64,000 nt of DNA, taken from positions 620,001 through 684,000 of the forward strand of contig JASANG010002509.1 of NCBI GenBank assembly GCA_030248215.1, written 5' to 3'. Shown here in pieces: positions 49,246 to 61,198 of this stretch. The translations under genes and the position numbers were made by a program. Every line of letters starts with the position of its first letter. The stretch's first letter is position 1. The DNA is from Enoplolaimus lenunculus (Eukaryota > Nematoda > Enoplea > Enoplida > Thoracostomopsidae). Under the pieces are notes generated by a model. The model had not been told where the DNA came from. It made no database searches and saw only the letters and a program-made list of their open reading frames with translations.

Positions 49246-49860
49246 CGGCGTCCAAGTTTCTGGTGGGTGTGTAAAAGAGTATGTTTAGATTGTATATTGC
49301 ATTTTTTGCATATGCTTAGGCTTAGGCTTAGGTTTAGGAACACATTTTTTGCAATGATTAGGCTTAGGCTTAGGAATACGCTTAATCTACTGTTACGCCC
49401 CTAAAAGTAACATTAGGCTTCGGCTTAGGAATACGCTTAATCTACTGTTACGCCCCTAAAAGTAACATTAGGCTTCGGCTTAGGAATACGCTTAATCTAC
49501 TGTTACGCCCCTAAAAGTAACATTAGGCTTAGGCTTTAGGCATACGCTTAATCTACTGTTACGCCCCTAAAAAGTAACATTAGGCTTAGGCTTAGGAATA
49601 CGCTTAATCTACTGTTACGCCCCTTAAAGCAACATTAGGCTTAGGCTTAGGAATACGCTTTATCTACTGTTACGCCCCTAAAAAGTAACATTAGGCTTAG
49701 GCTTTAGGAATACGCTTAACCTACTGTTACGCCCCTAAAAAGTAACATTAGGCTTACGAATACGCTTAATCTACTGTTACGCCCCTAAAGGTAACATTAG
49801 GCTTAGGCTTAAGAATACGCTTAATCTACTGTAGCGCCCTTAAAAGTACCATTGGCCGAG
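49246..49860 (-). repeat. TTAGGC element, subfamily C, expanded into a 55-bp minisatellite
   Basis: The left end GGCGTCCAAGTTTCTGGTGGG and internal TTAGG hexamers are normal. The right-end unit AATACGCTTAATCTACTGTT ACGCCCCTAAAAGTAACATT then repeats. GTTACGCCC-type markers fall at 49392, 49447, 49502, 49558, 49614, 49669, 49726, 49776 and 49831, so about nine units of 50-57 bp. The family tip ATTGGCCG appears only after the last unit. Confidence 0.8.
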
Positions 49861-50175
49861 ATTATACTATGGAAATGGCGACAGCAACAAGCTTGCCACG
49901 TTTTTGCTTCGTTGAAAAAAGAATTTAATGAATTCGATTAGCTCAAACAACGACTTCTGAGAATATTATTTACTGCAAAAATGATTATCGTTCTTTTTGT
50001 ACTTTCATAACTTCATACTTTAAATACGAGCAACTTTTTCGCATTGTTACAGGTTCGCTTTCGAAACACAAAAGCGAATCACGTTTTCTTTCATTGTTCG
50101 AAATTGCAGTTACTTACAATACTAACGATTAGTTCTATAGCGGATTTATTGTGTTACTATCTGTATACACATCTT

Positions 50176-50366
50176 GGCCAATGTAAAGAACAAGGGCGGC
50201 ACAGTATTATAAGCGTATTCTTAAGCCTAAGTCTAAGCGTAAGAATGATTATTTTTCGAAGCCTCAGCATAAGCCTAAGCCAAGCAAAAATATTAGTCTA
50301 ATGCTTAATCTTTACTCGATTGCAGTTCCACACAAAAACGTTCTGTCCCTGATTTTTACATGGGTT
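50176..50366 (+). repeat. TTAGGC-core TIR element, subfamily B
   Basis: GGCCAATGTAAAGAACAAGGG at the left, GTTCTGTCCCTGATTTTTACATGGG at the right. Confidence 0.7.
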
Positions 50367-50687
50367 CACGTCTTAGTATAACATTTAGAGCGCCATGCCA
50401 TCCAACTGCTAAATTAAGACTGTCATAAGCAGTTCAAGGAGCGGATTTTATACTAAAATATAGTAATTTTTCACTGCCATTTTACTTTACATATTGCATG
50501 CTATCTGACAACTTAGCCTCGTCATGCTGTCGATGTTAAAAGCCAGCGGAGAGGCTGATTTGATTTGCATAATTGCAGGCCGTCTGCTTAACCATTGTCC
50601 GATCCTGATTTTTGAACTGCTTCAGTTAAAATTTCCATGTTTGAAGCAACTTATGCTTGCAGAAATAGGTTGACATTATAGCTGTAT

Positions 50688-50854
50688 ATCGGGCCCGTAG
50701 CCAAGGGGTGGGCAGGTAGGCTTAGCCTCCCTGACAAAATTTTGGCCCCCCCTACAGAATTTTCAACCTTACTTGTGACCAATTGAAAACTATTGAATGC
50801 CCCTATTGGAAAATTTTCAGCACCCCCTAGCAAGGTGAGCTGGCTATGGGCCTG
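50688..50854. repeat. hAT-like GGGCCCGTAGCC MITE
   Basis: GGGCCCGTAGCCAAGG at the left and TGGCTATGGGCCTG at the right are inverted. An exact 8-bp target duplication AGCTGTAT flanks it (50680-50687 and 50855-50862). Confidence 0.75.
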
Positions 50855-51664
50855 AGCTGTATGCGTTTTTCCGTTGACGGATGTGTGCACCTCGAATATT
50901 TGTAAAATGTTTCAGCTGTTAAAATTCGTTTCGGACTCCAAAATGTTCAATCGGATACATGTTTTCAAGTTTTCAACTTTAAATTATGTGTCCTCCAATA
51001 CAATCTTGAATTGTAAAATCACGTACTTTTGTGCACTATTAAAGATTACCTTTCGACAGTTAAGCAGAACACAAATTGCTAAAAACTAATAATGCTTCAA
51101 CTATGCTTAAAATAAGAAAACTTTGCAAATTTTCTAAACATTTCTCTTCTTGTTCACCAAACGATACGTGTGTACCAGCGTGGTACTAGCGCAATATTAA
51201 AGTGGGTTGCGCTCCGAAACGCAAGCTGCAATTATTGTACATTGCACGAAATTGCAATTTATGCAATAATGTTCAAAAGTATTAATCTGCATTAGAGAGT
51301 TTTTGTTTTAAGCTTTGCAAATTTTAGCCACTGTCTGTGGTGAAATCTCGAAATTTCATTTGTTAAAGATGCACTGCTTGTCAGCTTTGACTTTTGAAGT
51401 GTTAGTATCTTCAAGTTTGTATTAATTAGACCAGTTTATTGCAAATTGCTAAAATAGAAGATTAATAGTTAATTGTGTCTCTATTATTTGTAAGTGTGCC
51501 ACTCTAACTGTCAGTTTTGTTGGCAGATAATGTTGCGGTTCAGCGGCGGATCCAGAAATTTCAAATGGCGGAAACGAATAAATAATAGTAAAGACGCTAG
51601 CAAACGAAACTAGCGACAAAATTTTCCGTTTTGATTCCTTTTGTAGGTTACGATTGGCGATAGG

Positions 51665-51838
51665 TACACTGCAAAAAATGGTGAGTCTGAGTTCAATTTG
51701 ACTCCACCACAGTCGAATTCGATTCCCTGAAGTTGACACGTTTGATTTGCGCGGAGCCGAATTTGACTCAGTTTGTGTAGAGTCCAGTAGAGCCTATTTC
51801 GGAGAGACTCAATTTGACTCAACATTTTTTGCAGTGTA
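51665..51838. repeat. TACACTGCAAAAA foldback element
   Basis: TACACTGCAAAAAATGGTGAG at the left, CAACATTTTTTGCAGTGTA at the right, GACTC-rich arms and AGAGCCTATTTCGGAGAG. Confidence 0.7.
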
Positions 51839-51844
51839 ACGTTC

Positions 51845-53040
51845 TGCTTAGATCCGTCAGTGATGCTGTTTTTCTGTTTTTTACTACATACGAATCGCAG
51901 CGATTTAACCGATTAAAGAGATTTACTTTAAGATCGATTGTGATTATTTGATACAAAGTTGTGTGCAAAACGCAACCACGAGCAACTGATTTCAACTGCA
52001 GATGTAGGTCGGACTTTACTTCCGTATTGTTTTTATTTCAATATCCCCTCTTGAAAACTTCGTCTCGTGTATTTTTACTCTTATCAAAAACAACTTATAT
52101 ATTTGTCTTTCGTCGTATCGCACTGGATTTTATCTGCGAGGCAATCATGTCCAAATGGTTTTGGTGGGTTTTGTTACGAGTCGAAATTTTGTTGCAATGC
52201 ATCGGATTGGCGAATCACTAATCGGCGGTTAAGTAGTCTACAGTTAATTATAAGTATAACATGAGTTTACCGTATTTTCACAACGAACCCGCAAAACGGA
52301 CATTAAATTATTCCGGAAAACTGAAACGGATATCCGGTTACACCACACCAATAAAATTGCCAGCGAGCGCGAAATATGGACAATTTTTAGCAGCAGTTTA
52401 GACAAAGGCATTCGGCTTCAGATGTTTCTTTTATGTTGGTGCAGTCGACTTAATTGCACATGTACGAATATTGCAAAATGCCCCTAGTATAACTCAGTGG
52501 CGGATTTTATTTTCGCAGAAATGCCATAGAGTAAGCTTAAGCTTTACGCTATTTTTTGACGAAACTTAAGCGTAGGCTGACAAATGTGCGTAAATATATA
52601 TACTGTTACGGCCCTATTGAAGTGTTATTTAAAACGCCGCCTTTAGTGTCTATATTGAAAACAATGCTTGTTAATACATTTTTTCTTATAAATTGTTTGA
52701 ATTCTTCACACTCGAATTCAAATAAATTTCAAACCAATTTTTGCAGCGACTTAAAACAATTTTTATGAGTTTTTTAGTACAAAAAAGTGTTGCTTTAACA
52801 CCTTGATAGCATTGTTTAATTGACGCGACAAGCTAATCAACTTCAATTGATGTATTGAAAGAATAACGCTACTAACGCGTTGCATTTTGCATTCACATCT
52901 GAGCTTTGTAAGTACGTTTTTAGGGCAAAATATTGGCTGCGGTTTTATACAAAGAAATGTTAAAATAGCCGTATTAGACGCATTCGCTATTCTGAGCGGT
53001 ACACAATTCACATTTTAATGCTGGTTCAACATTTACACGG
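51845..53040. other. Gap with no gene recognised
   Basis: A degenerate TTAGGC-type element may lie at about 52510-52620 (ACTGTTACGGCCC). Otherwise nothing supported. Confidence 0.4.
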
Positions 53041-53045
53041 TGCCT

Positions 53046-53269
53046 GGCTCCATGTATAGAACAGGGCCGGATCGTTTTCCGGATGGGCTGTAATAGAGTC
53101 AGTTTAAGGTTTATACTAACGTTTTTGCTTAGGCTTAGGCTTAGGCTTAGGCTTAGGCTTAGGCTTAGGCTTCCGAATGGGCTCATTCTTACGCTTAGGC
53201 TTAGGGTTAGGCTTAGGCTTAGGAATATGCTTCATAATACTGTTCCGGCCCTGTTCTATACATGGGCCC
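53046..53269 (-). repeat. TTAGGC-core TIR element, subfamily A, with longest perfect hexamer run
   Basis: GGCTCCATGTATAGAACAGGG at the left and CCCTGTTCTATACATGGGCCC at the right. At about 53128-53171 the TTAGGC hexamer repeats seven times in perfect register; a second run follows at 53198-53220. Confidence 0.8.
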
Positions 53270-53860
53270 GATGCGTTAACCGATATTGTAAGCAGTTTGT
53301 AGCAGTTTAATATTTTTACCGTATTGTATCTTGGGTAAAAAGTAGGTTTTGTGGCGTAAATATAGCAGCGTAAGCATGAAACAACGAACACTTGAAACAC
53401 TTCTTTGAAATTTGTTTAAGTCTCTTCAACAACTTCATTCGTTGAGTCTTCAAACGGTAGCGAAATTCGCGATGTATAATCACAATTTCAAATTGATATA
53501 TTGTGGTTTAGGTTTATTTCGCCAAACATTTCGTATGTTCGTTTATAATATGACAGATATTGCAGAAAAAAAAACATTTTCTAATTTGTTAAGCATATTC
53601 CGTCTAATTTGTCAAATTTCGTTTATTTTTTATTTTAAAGTGTACCGGAAATTTAAGTTGTTTACCAAGAGTGTATAATGCAACAGTGTGCAACTCTTTC
53701 GGTTCCACATGATACAAAATGTACAACCGGGCGTTGCGTTTTTGACCGACCCCCTTTTGTTTAGAGGGGGGTCGCTGTCGCATGCAATAACCCTAAATTA
53801 ATTTATAGGCGGAGCAATTTTTGTTGCCGGGTACATAAACTGTCATGGTTCGCACAGGTT

Positions 53861-53877
53861 GTACCCCCCCCCCCCCA
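53861..53877. repeat. C homopolymer
   Basis: A run of about 16 C within AT-rich sequence; length may be unreliable. Confidence 0.6.
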
Positions 53878-54093
53878 GATACTGAGAATTTTCCATTAAT
53901 AATTCAGATAATTAGCGGATTGTTTTCAAAATTTGTGCAAAATGTTGACTTCAAACCCGTTTCAAATTGAAACACTGCCGGTTTCCATGTTTATTCATAT
54001 AAAAAAACCTTAATTTAAGCGTGAAAATGTTTTTATTATCTTGTGGAAATAGAACATTTTGCTTTTCGGTCTTTTTTCACTGTATATAAGCGC

Positions 54094-54325
54094 GGCCAAT
54101 GTTACTTTAAGGGGCGTAACAGCAGATTAAGCGTATTGCTAAGCCTAAGCCTAACCCTAAGCGGTGCAAAAATGTGTTCCTAGGCCTAAGCCTAATCCTA
54201 AGTGTTGCAAAAATGTGTTCCTAAGCCTAAGCCTAAGCCTAAGCAAAAAGGTGTAATCTTGAATCTAAACCTACTCTTTTATGGACGTACCAGAAACCTG
54301 GACGCCCGTTAAAGTAACACGGGCC
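54094..54325 (+). repeat. TTAGGC-core TIR element, subfamily C
   Basis: GGCCAATGTTACTTTAAGGGG at the left, CGCCCGTTAAAGTAACACGGGCC at the right. Three CCTAAGCCTAA-type blocks separated by GTGCAAAAATGTGTTCC. Confidence 0.75.
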
Positions 54326-54824
54326 GTAAGCGCTGTATGAATTAGTGCACGAACTACTTGCAGCTGCATGCGTTTGCAACGAAAACATCATTTTCATTCT
54401 GAATCGTGACATGAATTTATTTGAACTGTAATATTAGCGACGCTAACAGATTTATTAGCCGATATACCTGCAACAAGCTTGAAAACTTATATTTGTTTTC
54501 GCTTGTATTTAGTAGAGCGATAAACAATATAGCAGTATTGCATTGTGTAACATCTTTGCTCAACTTAGATGAGCGGGTGGGTGTAACAATGGCTTCTATT
54601 AGACGTTTAAGAATGAGTTAAAAACTAAAAACTATTTAAAGAACACTCGTTTACGAGTAAAACATAGAAAAATCTTTGAAAAATATTTTTTGTATTTTGA
54701 AATGATATTTATTTCTATTTTTCTCTTTCTACTCGCCTTGTTTATTTTTTTGTCAGTTTTTTGGCTGTATTATTTTGTTTCGAAATGTTCGTCGTTATGG
54801 CAGTTGTTCACTCCCACGCGGACG

Positions 54825-54880
54825 CCTAAGCCCAAGCCTAAGCCTAATGATAAGTCCAAGCCTAATCCTATTGTTAAGCT
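54825..54880 (+). repeat. TTAGGC-type hexamer run without element ends
   Basis: CGCCTAAGCCCAAGCCTAAGC CTAATG-like sequence; no GGCC tips nearby. Confidence 0.4.
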
Positions 54881-55619
54881 ATTCAGACACTCCAAAATTG
54901 GAACATTTCGTATACTTTCGTTTAAAATGTACAAGTATAGTTTCACTTTTAGCGGCAGTAGCGTTCTATTGTAACACATTTACTATAAAATGACAGCGGA
55001 GGATTCAGGAAAAATTTAACAGGGTTTGCAAGTTGGCATACATGGAACCAGTACGATACTTTGACACCTACACTTGACTGACGCTGTCCCAGCTCTAGGT
55101 TATTTCTCACTGTTATATTTGACAAAATTTTTTTGTAAAATACGGAACGAAGAGGAAGGTTCACGGTATCCCAATGAACTCACCCTAAATCTGTCCCCTG
55201 GGCGACTATTGAGTACACCCTCGACATCGCTGTATATGCCTTGCGGGGCGGTGGTAGTTGCCGATACGTTAAAACATGGCAATACAATATAGTATGGTAT
55301 AAAATGATTTGAATATTTAAAATCAAATAAATTTATGAAAATAAAAACGTTTTTCCTCCCAAAATATGCGATATTAATTGTGTTTTAAATTGTCGGAAAA
55401 TGGATCCAATCAATTTTTGCAAATATTTGTTATAATTGGTTCAAAATTTCAATTTGGACTTCTCCAATTGAGAAAATATTAAGAATGAGTTAATTTTTTT
55501 AAATAACTTTTTTAAATAATACTGTATAAGATTGGAATTTTTGGCAACACTATAAACTTTGATGAGTTGGTCAATCAATCTAAGTTAGCCAGTCAATTTT
55601 TTGGTTATTTCTGAGTTAA

Positions 55620-55990
55620 TAACAGTAAATATCAATTCACTGTGAGCCGATTTAATTCCGAGTGAGTTGATTAATTAACTCAGAACGAGATTAAATCAAT
55701 TCAGAATTCTGAGTTCTGAAAGTCATAATGCAGAGCTCAGGCTTCTGAGTTGATTCAATGCATTCTGAGCTAAAATCAACTCAATGGAATTTACCGTGTA
55801 CAGCACAACATCCGACAATATGGCGTAAATGTGCTGGCCAACATTGGTGCCCGGAGTTAATGTATTTCTTGATTTGTTGAGTAAATAACTCAGAATGAGT
55901 TAAATAAATTCCGAATTCTAAGTTTTGAAACACCTAATTCAGAGCTCAGACCACTGAGTAGGTTTAAATCATTCTGAGTTGAAATCAGAG
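55620..55990. repeat. Two GTGAGTTAATTAATT inverted-repeat elements
   Basis: The first (55620-55800) ends AACTCAATGGAATTTACCG TGTA. The second (55866-55990) has GAGTAAATAACTCAGAATGAG and GAATTCTAAGTTTTGAAAC. Both match 43864-44021. Confidence 0.55.
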
Positions 55991-56448
55991 GCTTAGGTTC
56001 ACCAAAAGCCTTACCTAAGCCTAACATTTGCATAATCCTTTACCTCATCCTAGGTCTGAGCCCAAGCCAAAGCGTCTTTAACGGTAATTGTATAAGAAAC
56101 CCTATCAATGTCCAAATTACAGCATCAATGTGGAGTTTTCGCCAGAAAATGAATTTTTGAAATTTAAAACAAAAGTGTAATTTATCGCTTTGAATGCACC
56201 AGTCAGCATTGTGACAGTTATGATTAACGGTGTAACTAATCGAATGAAATATTTTCCGTTTGACAACAAATTTTAAAATCGACTCTCAGTGTGTAAAAAA
56301 CGGAAATTTGACAATTTTTAAACTATGATTCAACAAAAATCAACAATTTGTATAAGATGTGTTTACAGTACAGTTGAATGTAAAATTGTAAAACTTTCTG
56401 GTGAATTCAGCATTTTAAAATTGGGTTTAACCCTTCAATAAATATTTC

Positions 56449-56664
56449 GGCCAATGTAAACAACAGGGGCGGAACTGTATTATAAGAATATTACTATCTA
56501 AGCCTAACGCCTTAAGCCTAAGCCTAAGCCTAAGCCTAAGCCTAAGCCTAATCCTAAGCCTAAGCCTAAGCCTAAGCCAAGCAAAAAAATTAGTCAAAAG
56601 CTTACATTTTACTCTATATATAGTCTCAAAGAAAAACGTTCCGCACCTGATCTTTACCTGGGCC
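56449..56664 (+). repeat. TTAGGC-core TIR element, subfamily B
   Basis: GGCCAATGTAAACAACAGGGG at the left, CGTTCCGCACCTGATCTTTACCTGGGCC at the right. Two long CCTAAG hexamer runs in the core. Confidence 0.75.
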
Positions 56665-56887
56665 AAAATTTTGAACATGGTGGTTTTTATGAGTTAGAAA
56701 AATCTTCTAAATTATTCTAAGACGATGATCCCATCGGCTTTCTTTAGATGCGAGCAGGTACTGTGAGCCATGGTAAAACATGAATTTGTATTCATATCTT
56801 AAGTACAAAAACGTATCTTGTAATGTGGGTTGAGAATAATTTTCTCCATTGATGCATGACGCTAATGACTTTTGCGCGTTAATATGA

Positions 56888-57745
56888 CCGTGAGCCAGAG
56901 GGTGAGCTTGGATGGTGTAGCACCCTTGGAAAACCTCTTACTTTCCCCAGAAAAGTTTCAACCTCGATTGTAAGGCATGCGAAATTCCTGCATACAACCT
57001 GGGAAATTTTTTAGCCCCACCTCCAACCATGTCGAGCTGGCTACAGGCCTGTGAAAATATTGCAGTTAAAATTATATGTTGGTTAGCTTTAATACTTTTA
57101 TTAGGTCAAGAATTGTTTTTTATTAATTTTTAATCAGTTTGATGTTGTTTGACTTAATTTTAAGTTTACTTCTTTTTGCTCATAGAAATCTGTATAAATT
57201 GTAAAACATTGCATTTTATGTATACGGACATCTCGCTAAAATCAAATATATCCGCCTCTTGAATAAATTTTAGAAACATATTTACGGCTGTCTAAACTGC
57301 AAATGCTATCATTAGTTTTTTCGGCTAAATCCGTTTTTGGTTTTTGTGCCAGTATTCTCACATGTGTGTAGCATCCTAGCATCAGTTGGTGATAAAAATT
57401 CGCGGTTGTTAGCTTGAACTCATCCTTGTGCTCGAATTCAATTCCTTAGCAGCCTTAGTTGACATATTTGGGGCCTATTACGCGTTTGCTGATAGTTACC
57501 CGTTACTTTTGCTAAGCCAAGGAACTATCTGAGTTGATGCCCACTGAAAAAACCAAGAAAACTTATACTAATGGTCAGGCACGGGCCCGTAGTCAAGACG
57601 GGGCCAGTGGAGGTTCAGTGTCCCTGACAAACTTCCACCTCCAGAAACTTTTCAACCTTGCCTGTAACTCATTGAAAACCCTTGAATCACCCTGCTGAAA
57701 AATATTTAACCCTCCCAGCAAGGCGAGTTGACTACGGTCCTGCAG
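56888..57745. repeat. Two further hAT-like CCCGTAGCC MITEs
   Basis: 56888-57055 (CGTGAGCCAGAGGGTGAGC to GGCTACAGGCCTG) and 57585-57745 (GGGCCCGTAGTCAAG to GACTACGGTCCTG) match the element at 50688-50854. Between them, 57056-57584, nothing was recognised. Confidence 0.55.
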
Positions 57746-58063
57746 GCAAGCCAGCGCAATTTGATAAGCTGGCCACAATAAATATAGGAGCCACAAGAGG
57801 TTGAAATAACTAAACTTACAGGCGAGATTAAAAAATGTTACTAGGAGGGGCAAAATTTTGCAAGGTACAGCTGAATATCCCCAGACACACTTCTAGGTAC
57901 GGGCTCTATAAAAGTGTGCCGTACGCATAGAACAATAAAATAAAACTTGCTGGTCCACTTGAAAATGAGCTAATTATTACAGCGTAGTGCATCAAGGATC
58001 GGCAATTAGCCCTATTATACGTGCTTGTACCTATAACATCTGCCATGTATGCCTGTATTCGCA

Positions 58064-58250
58064 CGGGGCGTCCAGGTTTCTGGTAGGTCTATAAAAGAGT
58101 ACATTTTTGATTCTAGATAACATTTTTTTGCTTAGGCTTACTCTAAGGCTTAAGCTTAGCAACACATTTTTGCAACGCTTAGGCGTAGGCTGTTATTACG
58201 CTTTGGAATACGCCTAATCTACTGTTACGCTCCTAAAAGTAACATTGGCT
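58064..58250 (-). repeat. TTAGGC-core TIR element, subfamily C
   Basis: GGGGCGTCCAGGTTTCTGGTAGG at the left, CTACTGTTACGCTCCTAAAAGTAACATTGGC at the right. Confidence 0.7.
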
Positions 58251-59045
58251 GAAATTTTATGGAACCTAAAATCCCACTCGTTCCGTTTTCCACAATTCGG
58301 GTTTATTGTCACTGTTCCACAAATGTTTACTGTTAAACGTCGATCATACAGTTTTAATGGCAAAAATTAATTTTTTGGCACCAAACAAAATTTTCTGTCT
58401 CTCGCTCAAATCTCTATACAAAAATGACAAATTTGTTCGATAGAAAAATGTATTAAAAAAGACAGAATTGTAAAGAGAAAAAAAGTGAAAGTTCGTGCCA
58501 AACATTTCGATACTTTTCAAATTTCTACTACTTATAACTATTTTTTGGCCTTTATTGAACGAGATGAGAGAGTAAGGTAGAGGCAGACTGTTTTGTTTTT
58601 TTGTAGTCGAGTTTGTGACCTGACGTGTATATGCAAATATATTGCGCGTTTTCACATGAATGTACAAATTTGTTGTTTTTATCCGCTGCGATATCTATAC
58701 ATTTATATATATACGATTGCAGTTTTTGCAATTTGAAAATTGAAAATTTTGCCCATACTGCAAGTGCAAAACGTTCAAATGTGGCTATTGTAAATGGTTT
58801 TAGCCTCGAGATAAGGCATGATACGAACGCCAGATCTGGATCAAACTGTTTCCAAATACAAGCACTCGTTAGAAGCTTTAAACGTTCAATTTGGCCAGAA
58901 GGTTTCGTTCGTCTTAATAGCTGGGTGTAGGATTAATGAAAAAGATTTCAATTACTATCGCTTAACCAACAGATTACAGTTCAATTTGGTCGTCTGCTAC
59001 CCTGAAAAATACTAACTGAAAATTTTTCGATTAAAGATACTAACT

Positions 59046-59322
59046 GAGAATTTTTCCTTTAAATCTTTCTCATCTGAATATTTTCAATTTCATATAAGAT
59101 GCACTTTCAAGGTACTATTCGATCCCCAGTCTCTCTCGGGTTGGAGGCGTCTACGATGACCACTCAGCTGTAGGAGCTTGACATTCGAGCTCGAGAGGAC
59201 TCTCACGTCTTGTAGAGATTTTGCACTGCACATATATGTTACTTATAAACACTGCTGTTGCTCATAGGTATATTACTTGTATTTTGTTGCTCATAGTATA
59301 CTGTATGAGTGAAAAGGTTAAA
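59046..59322 (-). repeat. Third piggyBac-like element with tRNA-like interior
   Basis: Minus strand reads CTACAGCTGAGTGGTCATCG (A-box-like), CCTCCAACCCGAG and CTGGGGATCGAATAG (B-box-like). The tips are eroded compared with 48205-48476. Confidence 0.5.
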
Positions 59323-59546
59323 AGTTGTATTCTTGAATTCGGTTACATATCTTGAGTGATTTTAGAGCGTTTACTGTTTTAATTTTTCTCAGTTAAAACT
59401 GTTTTAGGTTTAGGTTTTTTAAAATCGAACCAGATGACCAGAATCAACTCTGTACGGCGTTTAGATTTTGCCGAAAAATTCATGTCTACAATAAAAATAC
59501 CAGATTGTTGCGTGAAGAGTTCAGTTAGTTCAGAAGGCATTTCCTA

Positions 59547-59795
59547 CACTCAAAATAATATTTCTGGTATTTAAGAAAAAATTTCTTACATTTGAGAAAT
59601 ATGATTAGCAAGGTGTACTTGAAAAGTATTTCTGTTATAACAGAAATGTTTTCAAAAACGTTTTGAAATAAAGTCTGAAAATAAACGTTTTCCAGTTATT
59701 TTTAGAAAAAGTGTCTTAAATGTCAGCAAAACTTTTCAGATTTGCCACAGAAAACACTTTTCTGAATAAATTCAGAAATACTTTTTGTGTGATAC
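59547..59795 (-). repeat. TTCTGAA-rich element, inverted copy of 3817-4070
   Basis: ACTCAAAATAATATTTCTGG at the left and AAATACTTTTTGTGTG at the right. TCTGTTATAACAGAAAT and AAGGTGTACTTGAAAAGTA recur in the other copy as the complement. Confidence 0.6.
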
Positions 59796-60983
59796 AATAT
59801 TGTGGATATGATTGAAAGTTTATGCATCGTCCACTTTATCTTGCATCCGCCCTGTGGAAAATGTGTATTGAAACACTGCTTGTTTGTATGCGCTCCGTTT
59901 ATTTATTTTCATGATCTTCCTACCCTGGCGGTTTAACTGTAATAGGTTGCAAAAGTGTTTTCCTCGTTTCGTCACAATTTACGACGTTGTATTTACTATT
60001 AACGCTCTTTATATGCGCTTCGGTGTATATTTTTCTCTCATTATCTCGTTTTTAGACTATTAATATTAAGGTTGGTTTGAATTTTAATCCATTCGCAACG
60101 ACCCGTCCAATAACGGTTCTGTATTTTTAATATTTTTAACTTACTCATTTAAAGAATATTAGAACCTGTTAACAGTTATAGAACACACTGACTCACAGCC
60201 GCTACTATCACTTATTTGTTTTTCGTTCTTTTAAAACTTGTGTGGGCGACATTATACGCTTTACTGTACAGTTTGAGAGCATCGAAACGTTACTAGTTTC
60301 TCGATTTCCGGATACCAGGGTTCGCCAAACCGGATATGGTCGGCCAGCGGTGATGAAAACGAATATTGTACATTAATTACATAATATATTTCTAAAATTG
60401 CATTTGGCTTCTTGTTCGATATTAATTTTCACTATTATATCCATCTCACGCGGCCCCCGTCACAAATTACTGAAAGTGCCACAAAGTTTTTTCATTTATC
60501 TGTTTTGTTTTGTATTATTATTATTATTATTATTATTATTACACATATTTCAGGTGTTTAGAATATACTTTTAGAAAAAAAAGTTTCGCTTAATATTTGC
60601 TGAAGACAAGCATCGCACAAAATAAATATTAAGTGATCGAGACGTCCCAAGATTGATTATTTTTTTTTACTTTTTATTTCTTTTTACGCTCTATGACGTC
60701 AGTTTACTGATTGAAAACGATAGTAGTTTAGCTTTGATCGTATCCGAATCGTAGCTAACGGAACCGTTTCGAAATAAGCATTCCAAGATAGTGCAATGAT
60801 GACAATATTTCATTTGATAAAATTTTCAGTGGAAATTAACGTACAAAAGTCGAGATCACAATCAGCCCTACTTGGTTAATAATATGGTTCTTACAACGTA
60901 GCTGAAATGTTTCCAAAGACTCGAATATGTTACATTCTTGGCTGGTATTTTCAGTATTTGGTTTAACATTTTATAGTAATTTT
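59796..60983. other. Gap with no gene recognised
   Basis: Contains an ATT trinucleotide microsatellite (about 60514-60540). No exon or repeat family identified. Confidence 0.45.
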
Positions 60984-61198
60984 GGCCCATGTATAGAACA
61001 CGGCCGCAACAGTAGTATAAGCATATTCCTAAGCCTAAGCCTAAACATAAGCTTAAGCGTATGGCTGAGCCTATTCCTAAGCCTAAGCCTAAGCCTAAGC
61101 ATAAGCATAAGCCTAAGCAAAGAAATTAGTCAAAACTTAAACTGAATCTATTGTAGCCCCTCCGGAAAACAATCCGTCCCTATTCTATACATAGGCCC
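60984..61198 (+). repeat. TTAGGC-core TIR element, subfamily A
   Basis: GGCCCATGTATAGAACACGG at the left, TCCCTATTCTATACATAGGCCC at the right, two long CCTAAG runs. It lies a little over 200 bp upstream of the next gene's start codon. Confidence 0.75.

Noticed and set aside
49246-49860. CRISPR-like array
   Set aside because: Units are tandem and contiguous without unique spacers, in a eukaryotic genome, and derive from a transposon end.
53083-53400. Frames of repeating Leu-Arg or Lys-Pro
   Set aside because: Direct translation of TTAGGC/GCCTAA hexamers, not protein genes. The same holds at 56427-56678 and 54690-54979.
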